From positions 620,001 through 684,000 of the forward strand of contig NZ_CP054020.1 in assembly GCF_013282625.1 (NCBI RefSeq): 64,000 nt of DNA, given 5' to 3'. The notes under the pieces are model-generated. The model was not told the DNA's origin, ran no database searches, and saw only the letters and a program-made list of their open reading frames with translations. Shown piece after piece: positions 27,091 through 36,726 of the stretch. Each line of letters opens with the position of its first letter. Within the stretch, counting starts at the first letter, position 1. The translations under genes were made by a program, and so were the position numbers. Origin of the DNA: Thiomicrorhabdus xiamenensis. GTDB lineage: Bacteria; Pseudomonadota; Gammaproteobacteria; Thiomicrospirales; Thiomicrospiraceae.

Positions 27091-28077
27091 TTACTTGATT
27101 GCAAGCTGTTTTGAAGCGTAGTGCGCGGCACCGAGAAGCGGAGCTTCCGGGTTGTCGACAATGCGCAGTGGAATGTGTTCGATGGCGTGTGTCATCCGCC
27201 CTTTGTCGAGAAAGCCTTCGAGAAAACCGCCGGATTCGAGTGCCGGACGGATTTTGGGGGCGATGCCGCCGGCGATATAAACACCGTTGCGCGGCAGGCA
27301 TTTCAACGCCAGATTACCGGCTTCGGCGCCGTAAATACGACAGAAAAGACGCATCACTTCGCTACACAGCACATCTTCCTGCTGTAGGCCTGCGCGGCTG
27401 ATGACGGCATTGCGATCGGTTTGCTGCATTTGTGCTTCCAGTTCCGCATTGGCTTCGGCGAAGTTGATGCTTTTGAGAAAGTCGTACAGATTGCCGAAAC
27501 CGTCGCCGGCAAGAATCCGCTCCAGACTGACATGGCCATTGAAGCGCTGGCGTAAAAAGACCAGCAGCTGGTCTTCCAGCGCATCTTGTGGTGCGAACTC
27601 GCAATGACCGCCTTCGGTCGGCATGGCATGGTAGTCCCGTCCATCGTAAAACAGAATTGCTTCACCCAGTCCGGTACCGGCAGCAATCACGGCAATGTGT
27701 CCGGCTTCCTCATGGGCATCAGGATTGAGCTCGTGAAAATGGTCAAGTCGCAAAATACCATAAGCGGCCGCTTCCAGGTCATTGAGCAGATGTACCTGCG
27801 GGATATTCAGCTCGTCAGCGATTTCTGCGGCATCTATGATCCACGGAAGGTTGGTGGTAATGCAGCGCTGAGACTTGATCGGGCCGGCGATTCCAAAGGT
27901 GGCTGCGTCGATCAGTGAATCGGAACCGAGAAACTCCAGCAGCAGGTCTTCAAAACGCGTATGGCGCCCGCTGGGATAGGTTTCCTTGCGGATCTCTGTC
28001 AATTCTCCTTGGTCACTCTGGTAGAGCGCGAGTACGGTTTTGGTACCGCCAACATCGCCAGCAAGAATTCGAACCAT
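27091..28077 (-). CDS. glk: Glucokinase
   Basis: 328 aa bacterial-type glucokinase (ATP + glucose to glucose 6-phosphate). Phosphate-binding motif LAGDVGGTKTVLALY at the N-terminus, the glucose-binding part LNDLEAAAYGI, second phosphate loop IAAGTGLGEA, PTEGGHCEFAP, and the C-terminal VYIAGGIAPKIRPALESGGFLEGF. It lies just downstream of a GH15-like gene on the same strand, which suggests intracellular use of glucan-derived glucose. Confidence 0.93.
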   Translation of the reverse strand: MVRILAGDVGGTKTVLALYQSDQGELTEIRKETYPSGRHTRFEDLLLEFLGSDSLIDAATFGIAGPIKSQRCITTNLPWIIDAAEIADELNIPQVHLLNDLEAAAYGILRLDHFHELNPDAHEEAGHIAVIAAGTGLGEAILFYDGRDYHAMPTEGGHCEFAPQDALEDQLLVFLRQRFNGHVSLERILAGDGFGNLYDFLKSINFAEANAELEAQMQQTDRNAVISRAGLQQEDVLCSEVMRLFCRIYGAEAGNLALKCLPRNGVYIAGGIAPKIRPALESGGFLEGFLDKGRMTHAIEHIPLRIVDNPEAPLLGAAHYASKQLAIK

Positions 28078-28137
28078 GGTTGTTATCTCCTCTAAAAAGC
28101 CTCGGAGGGCTTTGGTTCCCGATGAAGGTTATTTTCG

Positions 28138-31100
28138 CTATTTGCCTTTATGCAGGAAGCGGAAGGCGTTCACGATTGCATTAGCCGTTTCATGCGGAGG
28201 GCAATAGTAAAAATCTTGCCACGCCTGCTCGCGCTGACCGTCATAGGCGATGATTTCGTTGCCTGTCTGCGATAACCAGCGAAGGCGGACGGCGTGCCCG
28301 AGAATGACATCGAGAATCATGACGTCGTTCGAGCGTAAATCCGGATTCGCTCGCATAATCATGCCCAGTACCATAAGGGCCTCGTAGTAGAGACGGCGGA
28401 CTTCCGGTACCGGTGTTTTATTGAGCAGGTGATCGACCTTGTCCTGGAAAAGCTTTTCGCCGCGAGTCATATTGGCGCTGAGCGAATGTTCAAGGCGGCG
28501 TTTTGGGTTCCATTGATCGCCGATAATGACACCGGCGGTTTGATTGACGACGTCCCAGACGCCTTCGTAGAAACCGTCCGGATAGCGACCGATACTGCCG
28601 TTGATTTTACGCCAGTGATGCCAGTCGTCCGCCTGACCCAATTCCGGGTCCATATTGGATTCAAACTTCGGCAGTTTCAAATCCCGGTCGCTGTTATCGA
28701 ACTTCATCTGCTCTTGCTGATAAAGCTCTTCCTGAACGTCTGCATAGTGTTCCAGAACGTATTCCAGCGCCTGCGCGATTTCGAAAGGTGCCTTGGTCAT
28801 CAGCAGATCCATGGCGTCGCTGGCACTGTAATTGGTTTCGGCATGGCGAATATGTCCGGCGAGAAGCTGCAGCAGCTGGCCGGTACGAATAAGGGTCATA
28901 TTGCTCAGCAGTTCAGGTCGCGAGCGGATCAGCAAGCCAAGATTGAGAATCAGTTCCTGGGTCAGAATCTGCGCCCGCTGATCGTCCGGATTGAACTCTT
29001 TGATAATGCGAATGATCTCATCCGCGCCGGCCGGTTGTCTGAAGGTCGAGTGTTTGCTGTATTGACGCGAAACGCTCAGGGCGATTTTACGCACCAGAAT
29101 TTCGGTGACCGCGCCTTCCAGGTTGATATCGTGTTTATCCAGCCACGCTGCGGCGCGACGTGTAATGTCCCAGTTGTTCAGTTCGCCGGCGGCCAGATAG
29201 ATTTCATCCATCAGTTTACGCAGGCTGCAGGGGGTGCCTTCGGAGTCGGTCAGACCGCTGTCGAAGTCTCCGTCATGGCGCGCAAACAGAATCTGCAGCA
29301 GGGCAAACTGATCCTGCAGATTATCGGTGTGGATCAGCTGGGCGATCAGCGCGTCATCGTTCCACTGATTACAGGTGTCGATATTCAGTGTCGACGGTAC
29401 TTCATCCCCGCCTGCCTGAAGAACCAGACAAGGGTTCGCCTGCGAGAGTTGTTCGTCGTTGTCGCCCGGTGCTTGTTCGAGATAGTGCAAGCTGCGTTTG
29501 GCCGAGGTCGGCAGGAAGTTTTTCAAAGAGCCCAGTTTCACCGGTATGTCATCAAAGCTACCGTGGCGGCACTCTTCCATAAATTCCAGCAGCGCCCGGC
29601 TACCGCCTTTACTCAGCATGGATTGGTTGACCACCATTGCCACCAGCGGACGGCCGGGTAAATTCCACTGTCGGTAGATATAGCCCATTTCCATTTTCAA
29701 ACGTCGAACCAGCATGCGGTTGTCTTGGGTGAGATAGAAATCGTGACGGCTGAGAAACTGCGGCTGGAAAATAAAGCGGTTGCCTTCATACTCGTATACG
29801 CAGGAAGTCGTCAGTCCTCTGGGGTTGCGATGCGGGCGGCCGCTCAACGCCAAACGCTTCGAACGCCCGAGCCATTCAAAGGCATCGGCCAGCGAACTGG
29901 CCTGTAAAACCTGTATCGGCTTGAGTTCTTGCAGAGTTTGCGTGACCAGCCCGTACTCATCCAGTTTATTCTGTACCTGATCGTTTTCGGCGATCAGCGA
30001 AAACTGAATCTGTTTGCCGAGGTTTTTACCGATGCAGTTATGTCGTCCAAGCGGATCAATGTCGGTAATATCCAGCAAACCGTCCTGAATCAGTGCGCCC
30101 AGAATATACAAACTCTGTGCCCAGACCAATGGAACGTTTTCATTCGCTTCGCGTTTTTGCGAGCCGGGATTTTCCCGTTCGGCTTCGATTTTATCCAGCG
30201 GTACATAGTAAAGTTCCGGAAGCAGTTTCTGACCGTCTTGTTCAATCAGAAGACCTTCAAGTTTTTCCCGGTACTCGCGGGCTTGTTCGGGTTGATCGGT
30301 AAACAGGTAGTGCAACAGAAGATAAGTGAAAAACAGCGGCCATTCGCATTCGATGTGCTCGAACTGTTTCATCTCTTCGGGTTCGTAGTGCAGGCGGTTG
30401 GCGTCTTCGTTGGCGGCCTGATGGCCGTCGCGAAGAAAGCGTTTGCAGCCGTAATGACCGGATAATTTGCCGATCACTTCATCCAACGTTTGCTCGACAA
30501 GATCGGCGTCCTCGACGGCAAAAGCCGGAAAGCCGGTGATGCTTAGCGTAGCGGCATCCACTTCTTTGGACAGCGATTCAGAGGGCAGCGCGGCTTCCAG
30601 CGTAATCCGTGCCCGGGCGATTTCATCGGGGATAACATGGATGACGCTGCTTTCGCCGCCTTCGGAGCCGAAACAGTTGAAGCCGTCCATCGCCTCCAGC
30701 GCCGCCTTGGCCATGCCGACCGAGCTGCTGTTGACCTCGGCGATACCGTGATTGATTTTATTACCGCGTTCCCAGATGCCGTAATCCGGCGTACGGTAAG
30801 CGCGGCCGATATAGTGAACCAGGTTTTGAATAAAATGCACTTCGTCCATCGAGAAGACAATCCGCAGGCCCGAAGCGGTCATTTGCGCCAGCATCAGGAG
30901 GAACAGGCTGGTTGCATCCAGTTGCAGATGTCCCCATTCGTCATCGCCGACGACCGGGTCGCCGGTTGCAGTGGCGTATTTGGCGTGCAGGGCATCGAGC
31001 GGGTCCTGGGAGTGTTTAAAGGCTTCAACTTTGTGCGCCTGCTTCATCATGGCAATTAACAGACCGCGCATCAGCTTGACGACATTCTGTTCCAGCAACA

Positions 31101-31326
31101 CCGCTCGTCCCTGGGTATCGTCAACCCGGCGGTAAGCCAGTCCCAGGCCCCAGGCCGCCAGGATGCTGTAGACGTTGTCACGTACCCAGGCATCGGTATA
31201 GTCGCCATGGGCGGTAATAGCGGTACTGGCCGGCAGAAGGCCGGTAATCGGATTTTGTCGGGCAAGAATAATGTCCGACACCTGTTGATAGTAGCGGTCT
31301 AATGTTTGCCGGGCGTTTTTTTTCAT
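28138..31326 (-). CDS. GH15-like / phosphorylase-kinase-alpha-like large protein
   Basis: 1062 aa. The N-terminal part (residues about 1-400) has the alpha/alpha-barrel sequence of glycoside hydrolase family 15-type proteins: NPITGLLPASTA, DYTDAWVRDNVYSILAAWGLGLAYR and GDDEWGHLQLDATSLFLLML. Full-length similarity is to the bacterial homologues of phosphorylase kinase alpha/beta subunits. There is no signal peptide, so it acts in the cytoplasm. It is twice as long as plain glucoamylases. With glk downstream (60-base gap), a role in glycogen or maltodextrin breakdown, or its control, is likely. The catalytic role is not proven. Confidence 0.8.
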   Translation of the reverse strand: MKKNARQTLDRYYQQVSDIILARQNPITGLLPASTAITAHGDYTDAWVRDNVYSILAAWGLGLAYRRVDDTQGRAVLLEQNVVKLMRGLLIAMMKQAHKVEAFKHSQDPLDALHAKYATATGDPVVGDDEWGHLQLDATSLFLLMLAQMTASGLRIVFSMDEVHFIQNLVHYIGRAYRTPDYGIWERGNKINHGIAEVNSSSVGMAKAALEAMDGFNCFGSEGGESSVIHVIPDEIARARITLEAALPSESLSKEVDAATLSITGFPAFAVEDADLVEQTLDEVIGKLSGHYGCKRFLRDGHQAANEDANRLHYEPEEMKQFEHIECEWPLFFTYLLLHYLFTDQPEQAREYREKLEGLLIEQDGQKLLPELYYVPLDKIEAERENPGSQKREANENVPLVWAQSLYILGALIQDGLLDITDIDPLGRHNCIGKNLGKQIQFSLIAENDQVQNKLDEYGLVTQTLQELKPIQVLQASSLADAFEWLGRSKRLALSGRPHRNPRGLTTSCVYEYEGNRFIFQPQFLSRHDFYLTQDNRMLVRRLKMEMGYIYRQWNLPGRPLVAMVVNQSMLSKGGSRALLEFMEECRHGSFDDIPVKLGSLKNFLPTSAKRSLHYLEQAPGDNDEQLSQANPCLVLQAGGDEVPSTLNIDTCNQWNDDALIAQLIHTDNLQDQFALLQILFARHDGDFDSGLTDSEGTPCSLRKLMDEIYLAAGELNNWDITRRAAAWLDKHDINLEGAVTEILVRKIALSVSRQYSKHSTFRQPAGADEIIRIIKEFNPDDQRAQILTQELILNLGLLIRSRPELLSNMTLIRTGQLLQLLAGHIRHAETNYSASDAMDLLMTKAPFEIAQALEYVLEHYADVQEELYQQEQMKFDNSDRDLKLPKFESNMDPELGQADDWHHWRKINGSIGRYPDGFYEGVWDVVNQTAGVIIGDQWNPKRRLEHSLSANMTRGEKLFQDKVDHLLNKTPVPEVRRLYYEALMVLGMIMRANPDLRSNDVMILDVILGHAVRLRWLSQTGNEIIAYDGQREQAWQDFYYCPPHETANAIVNAFRFLHKGK

Positions 31327-31762
31327 GTAACTTCCCTGTCGATTCGGTTTCGGGACTTGGCTTTTCCCAAAATAGAAGCAGTTTCCATTCCTTTTCGACT
31401 GTTTTGAATAAAATCGTGGGGCACGAAATCATTTCACCGGCTCGCGGGTAACCGTTATCTCAGAGACGGGTCCTGGTCAGAGACGATTCGAAAAATTTCA
31501 TAACAATCTTATTTGAATCATAGCAGAGAGCCGTGCTCAAAAGTCTCTATTTGTATAAAACAAACGTTTCGCTGTAACGAGATCATTACAAGGTCGCAAC
31601 GGGATCTTGCACACCCTGAAAAAAGGGGGGCGAGGTGGTGTAGCGGAGTTAGAGTCTAGGATGGTTCGGATAGGAAGTTGCTTGGCAGAAGAAAAGGTTA
31701 TCGAGTTAGACACTGCCTGCGATTGCAGGCAGCTCATGAATCAACCGGTAAGACAGGTGGTC
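31327..31762. other. Gene-free stretch between GH15-like gene and glutamine synthetase
   Basis: The upstream part holds the untranslated region and presumed promoter of the GH15-like gene, which I could not pin down. The only structure seen is the hairpin at 31713-31732. No tRNA or conserved small gene was found. Confidence 0.5.
31713..31732 (-). terminator. Hairpin after glutamine synthetase, possible terminator
   Basis: Perfect 8-bp stem CTGCCTGC / GCAGGCAG with a 4-base loop, 31 bases after the glnT stop on the minus strand. The following sequence is not T-rich, so it may be an RNA-stabilising or Rho-related hairpin. Confidence 0.45.
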
Positions 31763-33124
31763 TTAGAAAAGATGGCTGTAGCGTTTGATTTCCCAGGCGG
31801 AAATGGTTTCGTGGTATTCACGCCATTCGCGTCTTTTATAGGTAATAAACTCGTCACGCAACTCTTTGCCGAGAACCTCTTCGACAAACGGGTCGGCTTC
31901 GAAGGCTTCAACCGCTTCCAGAAGGTTTTGCGGTAGGAATTCGATGCCTCTGGCCAGGCGTTCTTCTTCGCTCAATTCATACAGGTTGTCTTCCTGAGCG
32001 TGGCCCGGATCGAGTTTTTCGCGAATACCCTGCAGGCCGGCAGCCAATACCAGTGTCGCGGCTAGATATGGGTTGACCGAACCGTCGGCATTACGCGATT
32101 CGAAGCGTCCGCCGCCCATAGGAACGCGGATCGAGTTGGTACGGTTGTTGGAGCCGAAAGAGTTGAAAACCGGTGCCCATGAGAAGGTTTTCATATCCCC
32201 TTGACGAACCAGACGCTTATAGCTGTTGACCGTCGGCGAGAAGACGGCGCACAGTGCAGGTCCGTGCTTGATGACTCCGGCGATGAACTGATAACCCAGT
32301 TCGGTCAGGCCAAGTCCGCGAGGATCGTCCTTCGGATCGCATTTAAAGACGTTTTCACCGGTCTCTTTATCGAACAGCGACATATTGAAGTGCGCGCCGT
32401 TACCGGTTTTGTCGGCATAAGGTTTCGGCATAAAGGTCGCCAGCAGGCCTTCTTCCTGTGCATAGTGTTTGGCCATATAACGGAAGAAAATAAAACGGTC
32501 GCACATGGTCAGAGCGTCGCTGTACTGGAAGTCGAATTCGAACTGTCCATTGGCGTCTTCATGGTCGAAGGAGTACAGATCCCAGCCGAGGTCGTTAATG
32601 GTGGTCGCCATCTTATCCAACCAGGTAAAACGGTTCATGAAACCGCGTACGTCGTAGCACGGCTTGATCAGTCTGTCGTCCGGATCCGGAACCGAAAGGC
32701 TGCCGTCTTCCTCTTCTTTCAAAACGAACAGTTCGCACTCGATTCCCAGGTTAAACCCGAACCCCATCTCTTCGGCTTCGGCAAGAACTTTTTTCAGTGC
32801 AACACGGGTATTGATTTCATAAGGTTCGCCGTGCAGAGTGTTGTCGGCGGCCATCCACATGACTTCCGGCTGCCAAGGCAGTTGGATCGCACTGTCCAGA
32901 TCGGGTACCGAAGCGATTTCATCATCGTTCGGACTCTGTCCCAAACCGTCCAGCGCATAACCGGTATAAAGCTCGGAACCTTCGACCATGTGTTCCAAAT
33001 GGTCGATCGGCACAACTTTCCCTTTCGGAATGCCGTGAATATCAACATAGGCGCCAAGGCAGTATTTAACACCGCTGTTTTTCCATTCTTTTTTAAGTTG
33101 TTTTACATCCATTTCAACGTTCAT
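31763..33124 (-). CDS. glnT: Type III (GlnT-type) glutamine synthetase
   Basis: 453 aa. Glutamine synthetase superfamily: beta-Grasp domain ([20 protein letters not shown]), then the catalytic domain with metal and substrate motifs [33 protein letters not shown] and [12 protein letters not shown]. The pattern matches the short GlnT type first known from rhizobia, related to gamma-glutamylmethylamide synthetases. It could therefore glutamylate ammonia or a small amine. AAGGAG precedes ATG. It lies 49 bases after the creatininase-family gene, and both sit behind operator 3, tying it to the guanidine regulon. Confidence 0.88.
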   Translation of the reverse strand: MNVEMDVKQLKKEWKNSGVKYCLGAYVDIHGIPKGKVVPIDHLEHMVEGSELYTGYALDGLGQSPNDDEIASVPDLDSAIQLPWQPEVMWMAADNTLHGEPYEINTRVALKKVLAEAEEMGFGFNLGIECELFVLKEEEDGSLSVPDPDDRLIKPCYDVRGFMNRFTWLDKMATTINDLGWDLYSFDHEDANGQFEFDFQYSDALTMCDRFIFFRYMAKHYAQEEGLLATFMPKPYADKTGNGAHFNMSLFDKETGENVFKCDPKDDPRGLGLTELGYQFIAGVIKHGPALCAVFSPTVNSYKRLVRQGDMKTFSWAPVFNSFGSNNRTNSIRVPMGGGRFESRNADGSVNPYLAATLVLAAGLQGIREKLDPGHAQEDNLYELSEEERLARGIEFLPQNLLEAVEAFEADPFVEEVLGKELRDEFITYKRREWREYHETISAWEIKRYSHLF

Positions 33125-33173
33125 TTAAGGTCTCCTTAATTCGGTAGCGTTGTGTATTCGGTCGACAGACGGT

Positions 33174-33944
33174 TCACTCGCTGTCGCTAAGAGGGTGGTG
33201 ATAACTGTGAGGCAGCGGTGGCTGCTCCTTTAATCCTTGTTCAATCTTGTTTGCCAGATCCTGTTGCATCCAGGTAAAGAGCTCTTCGCCTTTTTCGACG
33301 GTTGCCAGGCTGGGCTTGCCGGTGACACCGTTGAGACTGGTGCGGTTAACCGGATGCGAGAAAACGCAGTTTTCCGTTCTGTCCGGATCGTCGGAATCCT
33401 GAAGGCGTTCGGGGCGGACGATTTCCGGAGCCAAAGCCATCATCAAAGAGGTCTCGGCTTCATTGGCGTGCCAGTCGTCGGCATCTTCAAAGTGACGTGC
33501 CTTGACGCGTTCGCTGACGGTGGCCGAGTTAATCAGGGCGACCATTAAATCGTCGTGTTCGGCACGCAGCATTTCCAGAGCACAACGCAGAGGGGCAAAA
33601 TTGGAAACATGGCTGTTTAAAATAAACAGTCGCTTGATTCCGCTGTAAGCGACCCAATCGCCGATTTCCTTGACGACATCGATCAGCGTTTTCGGTTGCA
33701 GGGCAATGGTGCCCGGCCAGCGCTTCGAGTGACCGATGGAACAACCGTAAGGCAGGGTCGGCAGAACGGCGATATCGGTCAGGTCTCCTGCCGCTTTTGC
33801 CAGTTGGTCGGCGATTTCCGAATCCATACCGCAGCCGAGATGCGGGCCATGTTGTTCGGTTGCTCCAATCGGCAGTAAAGCCGCACAGCTTTCGCTTCGG
33901 GCGTATTCTGCGATTTCCGGCCAGGTCATTTGATGCCACTGCAT
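33174..33944 (-). CDS. Creatininase-family amidohydrolase
   Basis: 256 aa. Metal-site motif IGATEQHGPHLGCGMDS (Glu, His and Asp ligands), the His loop (here LNSHVSN instead of the usual NGHGGN), and HANEAETSLMM. In creatininase the residue two after this His is Glu122, a metal ligand; here it is Ser. Members act on cyclic amides such as creatinine and on formamide-type or peptide substrates in cofactor pathways. Start ATG 33944. Operator 3 lies about 75 bases upstream. Its substrate is unknown; a guanidino or amide compound would fit the regulon. Confidence 0.85.
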   Translation of the reverse strand: MQWHQMTWPEIAEYARSESCAALLPIGATEQHGPHLGCGMDSEIADQLAKAAGDLTDIAVLPTLPYGCSIGHSKRWPGTIALQPKTLIDVVKEIGDWVAYSGIKRLFILNSHVSNFAPLRCALEMLRAEHDDLMVALINSATVSERVKARHFEDADDWHANEAETSLMMALAPEIVRPERLQDSDDPDRTENCVFSHPVNRTSLNGVTGKPSLATVEKGEELFTWMQQDLANKIEQGLKEQPPLPHSYHHPLSDSE

Positions 33945-34018
33945 AATTTATTTCCCATTATTAAAAAGGCTTTCCGTTCCGGGGCATTGGCGTAAGTTGC
34001 CCGGCTCGAATCCGTTGG

Positions 34019-34046
34019 GTATTACCTTTTTTAAAAAAAGTAATAC
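34019..34046. promoter_or_regulatory. Operator 3 of the NikR-like regulator
   Basis: Perfect palindrome GTATTAC (34019-34025), 14-base spacer, GTAATAC (34040-34046). The spacing matches operators 1 and 2 exactly. On the minus strand, TTGCTA follows the preceding terminator's T-run and could be the -35 element of a promoter overlapped by this site. It would control the creatininase and glnT genes. Confidence 0.72.
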
Positions 34047-34055
34047 TTATTTAGC

Positions 34056-34089
34056 AAAAGAAAACTCAATAATGGTTTTTTATTGAGTT
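34056..34089 (-). terminator. Rho-independent terminator after EamA exporter gene
   Basis: On the minus strand a perfect 10-bp stem, AACTCAATAA against TTATTGAGTT, encloses a 7-base loop and is followed by TTCTTTT. It separates the upstream minus-strand operon from the operator 3 transcript. Confidence 0.8.
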
Positions 34090-34149
34090 ATCAATCAGTT
34101 AGTTATTTTTAGGCTGTTTTTGTGCCGCGCTTGTCGTTGCTTATGTTTA

Positions 34150-35046
34150 TTACAGAGCAGAAATTTCGCCATTTTGGTGCGTTTGCATCTTTCTTTTTTG
34201 CGGCAGTGTTTCCAGCAGGGCTGCGATTAATATCAGGGCGCCGCCGAGCATTTCGAGGCCGCTCATGGTTTCACCGAGAATCAGGCTGGCCGAAACTACG
34301 GCGGTAACCAGTTCGAGAATCAGGATGATCGAAGATTTGCCGGCCTCCATTTGAGTGACCGCCCATTGCGTCCCAAGATTGGCCAGTAACATCCAGAAAA
34401 TCGCAAAAGCTAGTAATATTCCCCAAGTGCCGGTTGACACCTGAGGTATTACTTCGTCACCCATCTGGCTCAGAACCACCGCTGAGAGGCCTGCTGCGCC
34501 CAGAAACATAACGTTCAGTTTGAGCATGATCGGAATCTTCGGTGAGGCGCGGAAAACAATGTTGTTCATAGCGAACAGGAAACCGGATAACAGGGCCAAA
34601 CCATCGATCCAGCTCGGTGGTGCATAGAAGGCGTTCATGCCGCCGACCACGAAAAAGGCGCCGATAATGGAAAAGCCCATGCCAAGCCAGCGGAATGGGG
34701 TAATCCGTTCGCTCAGAAAGAGTCGTCCGCCGAGTACGCCCCATAGAGGAACCAGATAGAAAAGCACCATAACCCGGATAACATCGCCGAAGATCATCGA
34801 GGTGTTAAATGCCAGCTGAGCGCCGCCGCCGAGAAGCAGGATGCCCAATAATGCCAAGCCGTTTCCGGCAATCTGCTTTCGGAAGCGCCAGATTGTCGGC
34901 AGGGTGACGGCAAACATAATTACGTACACTAAGAAGGTGATAGCGATGCCGTTGAATCCCTGTTCGTGCAGGAATTTCAACGGCAGCCAGGTCAACCCCC
35001 ATAAAATCGAGGCGCCCAGTAAAGTGAAAACAGCGATGGATTGCAT
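34150..35046 (-). CDS. EamA/DMT-family transporter
   Basis: 298 aa with about ten hydrophobic helices in two EamA repeats (first: FTLLGASILWGLTWLPLKFL; second: LALLSGFLFAMNNIVFRA). Drug/metabolite transporters of this type usually export amino acids, amines or related metabolites. AGGAAA lies before ATG. It is the last gene of the minus-strand operon that starts at the binding-protein gene. In this regulon it may export a by-product or excess nitrogen compound; that is inference. Confidence 0.88.
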   Translation of the reverse strand: MQSIAVFTLLGASILWGLTWLPLKFLHEQGFNGIAITFLVYVIMFAVTLPTIWRFRKQIAGNGLALLGILLLGGGAQLAFNTSMIFGDVIRVMVLFYLVPLWGVLGGRLFLSERITPFRWLGMGFSIIGAFFVVGGMNAFYAPPSWIDGLALLSGFLFAMNNIVFRASPKIPIMLKLNVMFLGAAGLSAVVLSQMGDEVIPQVSTGTWGILLAFAIFWMLLANLGTQWAVTQMEAGKSSIILILELVTAVVSASLILGETMSGLEMLGGALILIAALLETLPQKRKMQTHQNGEISAL

Positions 35047-35067
35047 AGTGTTTATTTCCTGAAGGGG

Positions 35068-35910
35068 TTACGGCGTCGCGAGACAGTCCGAATAGGCTTG
35101 TCTGACCCGGATGTTCATCCATTGATTGATTTCCCACAGATCAACCACCGGCATTTGTGTGTAGGGTTGTAAATGGCAGTAGCCATCCGGACCAAACTCC
35201 GGCGTCATAGTGGTGGTATCGGCCTGGTTTTTTTGTCGGTGTAGCCAGATCTGACGCCAGAAAGCGAGATGGGATTCGACGGCACTTTGATATTCAGGAG
35301 CGCGCGGATCGGGAACTTGCGGTCCCTGGTCGTAACCGATTCGGGCGTGGATGTGGTGGATCTGCGGAATCAGTTGTAGCAGGGTTTCCATTTCCGAATC
35401 CATCTGTCTTTCGCACACCACGCACCAGTGACTGATGTCGACAGTCAGTTTGAGATCCGGTAAAGCCTGGGCAATACGCAGCGTTGTCCAAGGATTAAAG
35501 GTTGGTCGGCTGCGATGGGTTTCGAAACTTAATTGCAGGCCAAACTCTTCTTGTAGGCGCATCGCCTGTTCGAAAAACTCGATAGCTTCGGGTTCGCTCC
35601 AGGCGTCGCAGCCGACAATACAAGTGGCGAAAAGCGGCTTGAACGGTAGCGATTGTTCGATTTGCCGTCTGATGTCATCCAAGTGCTGTTCGCTGGACCA
35701 GCTGCGGTCCGGCACATAATCTCCGCCGGAAACAATCTCGGCGATATAGTCGCACTGGTGTCTGTGCAGAGCCTCTTGCCATGCGACACTTTGAGAAAGC
35801 TCGGGAGCCCGGCCTTCGATGCCGTCGAAACCAGCGGTTTTTGCTTCGGCGCAGGCGTCTTCGATCTGCAGGGTATTGCCCCACAGGGTTTTAAAGGTTT
35901 TCAGTTGCAT
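35068..35910 (-). CDS. TIM-barrel sugar-phosphate isomerase/epimerase-like protein
   Basis: 280 aa, xylose-isomerase-like TIM barrel. Features: AKTAGFDGIEGRAPEL early, YIAEIVSGGDYV, FATCIVGCDAWSEPEA, LQLSFETHRSRPTFNPWTTLRIAQ (metal-binding Glu), LKLTVDISHWCVV (Asp/His) and IHHIHARIGYDQGPQVPDP. These are the typical metal ligands of the family. The C-terminal TPEFGPDGYCHLQPY carries the last Glu. The substrate is not known. It is closely spaced with the lactonase-like gene upstream and the exporter downstream. Confidence 0.85.
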   Translation of the reverse strand: MQLKTFKTLWGNTLQIEDACAEAKTAGFDGIEGRAPELSQSVAWQEALHRHQCDYIAEIVSGGDYVPDRSWSSEQHLDDIRRQIEQSLPFKPLFATCIVGCDAWSEPEAIEFFEQAMRLQEEFGLQLSFETHRSRPTFNPWTTLRIAQALPDLKLTVDISHWCVVCERQMDSEMETLLQLIPQIHHIHARIGYDQGPQVPDPRAPEYQSAVESHLAFWRQIWLHRQKNQADTTTMTPEFGPDGYCHLQPYTQMPVVDLWEINQWMNIRVRQAYSDCLATP

Positions 35911-35925
35911 GACTGAGTCGGCTCT

Positions 35926-36708
35926 TTATTCAAAGTAGTTAGGAAAACGATTGGTTTTCAGGTAGAACTGCCAGTCGTGATTCGGCCAAAGGTCGGCCTT
36001 CTCTTTTTCACTGAGTGATTTCAGCTTACGGATGCTGTCGATTGCCAGCGCTTCGTTGTCCTGCCAGCAAAGCCCCGGAGCGACTTCGTCGCGAATATTT
36101 TCCGTCAGATCGGCGGCGTCACCGGCGAGAATGATTGGCGGGCCTTTGGGCATTTCAATCATCATCGACATGTGGCCCGCCGTATGGCCCGGGGTTTCAA
36201 TGGCATTGACGCCGGGCACCAGTTCGTATTCGCCGGTTTGAATTTTCCAGTTTACCGGCAGCTCGAAATCGCTGGCGAAATAGGCGTCGTCGGCTGGTTC
36301 TTTGGCGGCTTTCATCTCTCGCTGATGGACATGGACTTCCGCGCCGCAAAATTCGCACAATCCACCGGCATGGTCGAAATGCAGATGACTGCAAAATACC
36401 ATATCGATATCTTCCGGCTGCAAGCCGAGAATTTGCAGTTTATTCGGCAAGCGCTGTTCTTCGGTCATGTCTGGCGGGCCGAAAGGAAAGCCGTCGTGTT
36501 CGTAATATTTTGCACGCAGATCCGGCTGCTTGATTTTTTGATAGTCGCAGCCGACATCGAACAGGATTCGTCCGTTATCGGTTTCAATCAGATACGCGAG
36601 AATCGGTGCCTTAATGATTTCTCCCTGGCCGCGGCCACGTGTTGAAAGGGTTTTCTCGTAGGTGTGTTCACCGGTGAGAATCGACCAGAATTTTTTTACT
36701 TGGGTCAT
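35926..36708 (-). CDS. MBL-fold lactonase-like hydrolase (AHL-lactonase family)
   Basis: 260 aa cytoplasmic metallo-beta-lactamase-fold enzyme. The metal motif is CSHLHFDHAGG; later ligands lie in ETPGHTAGHMSM and LAGDAADL, and a C-terminal PNHDWQF supplies a further His. The overall layout is that of AiiA/AttM-type lactonases, which open lactones. In a catabolic operon it more likely opens a lactone intermediate than a signal molecule; this is inference. It is 15 bases from the TIM-barrel gene. Confidence 0.83.
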   Translation of the reverse strand: MTQVKKFWSILTGEHTYEKTLSTRGRGQGEIIKAPILAYLIETDNGRILFDVGCDYQKIKQPDLRAKYYEHDGFPFGPPDMTEEQRLPNKLQILGLQPEDIDMVFCSHLHFDHAGGLCEFCGAEVHVHQREMKAAKEPADDAYFASDFELPVNWKIQTGEYELVPGVNAIETPGHTAGHMSMMIEMPKGPPIILAGDAADLTENIRDEVAPGLCWQDNEALAIDSIRKLKSLSEKEKADLWPNHDWQFYLKTNRFPNYFE

Positions 36709-36726
36709 GCGGTTACTCCGTTCAAG

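Noticed and set aside
28429-29661. 410-codon plus-strand open frame inside the GH15-like gene
   Set aside because: Antisense shadow of a clear coding gene, with low-information composition and no family resemblance.
31607-31936. 109-codon plus-strand frame after the GH15-like gene
   Set aside because: Mostly antisense to glnT, with no sign of translation.
34413-34452. GTAATAT and GTATTAC inside the EamA gene
   Set aside because: Half-sites are in the wrong relative orientation and 26 bases apart, inside coding sequence, unlike the three operators.
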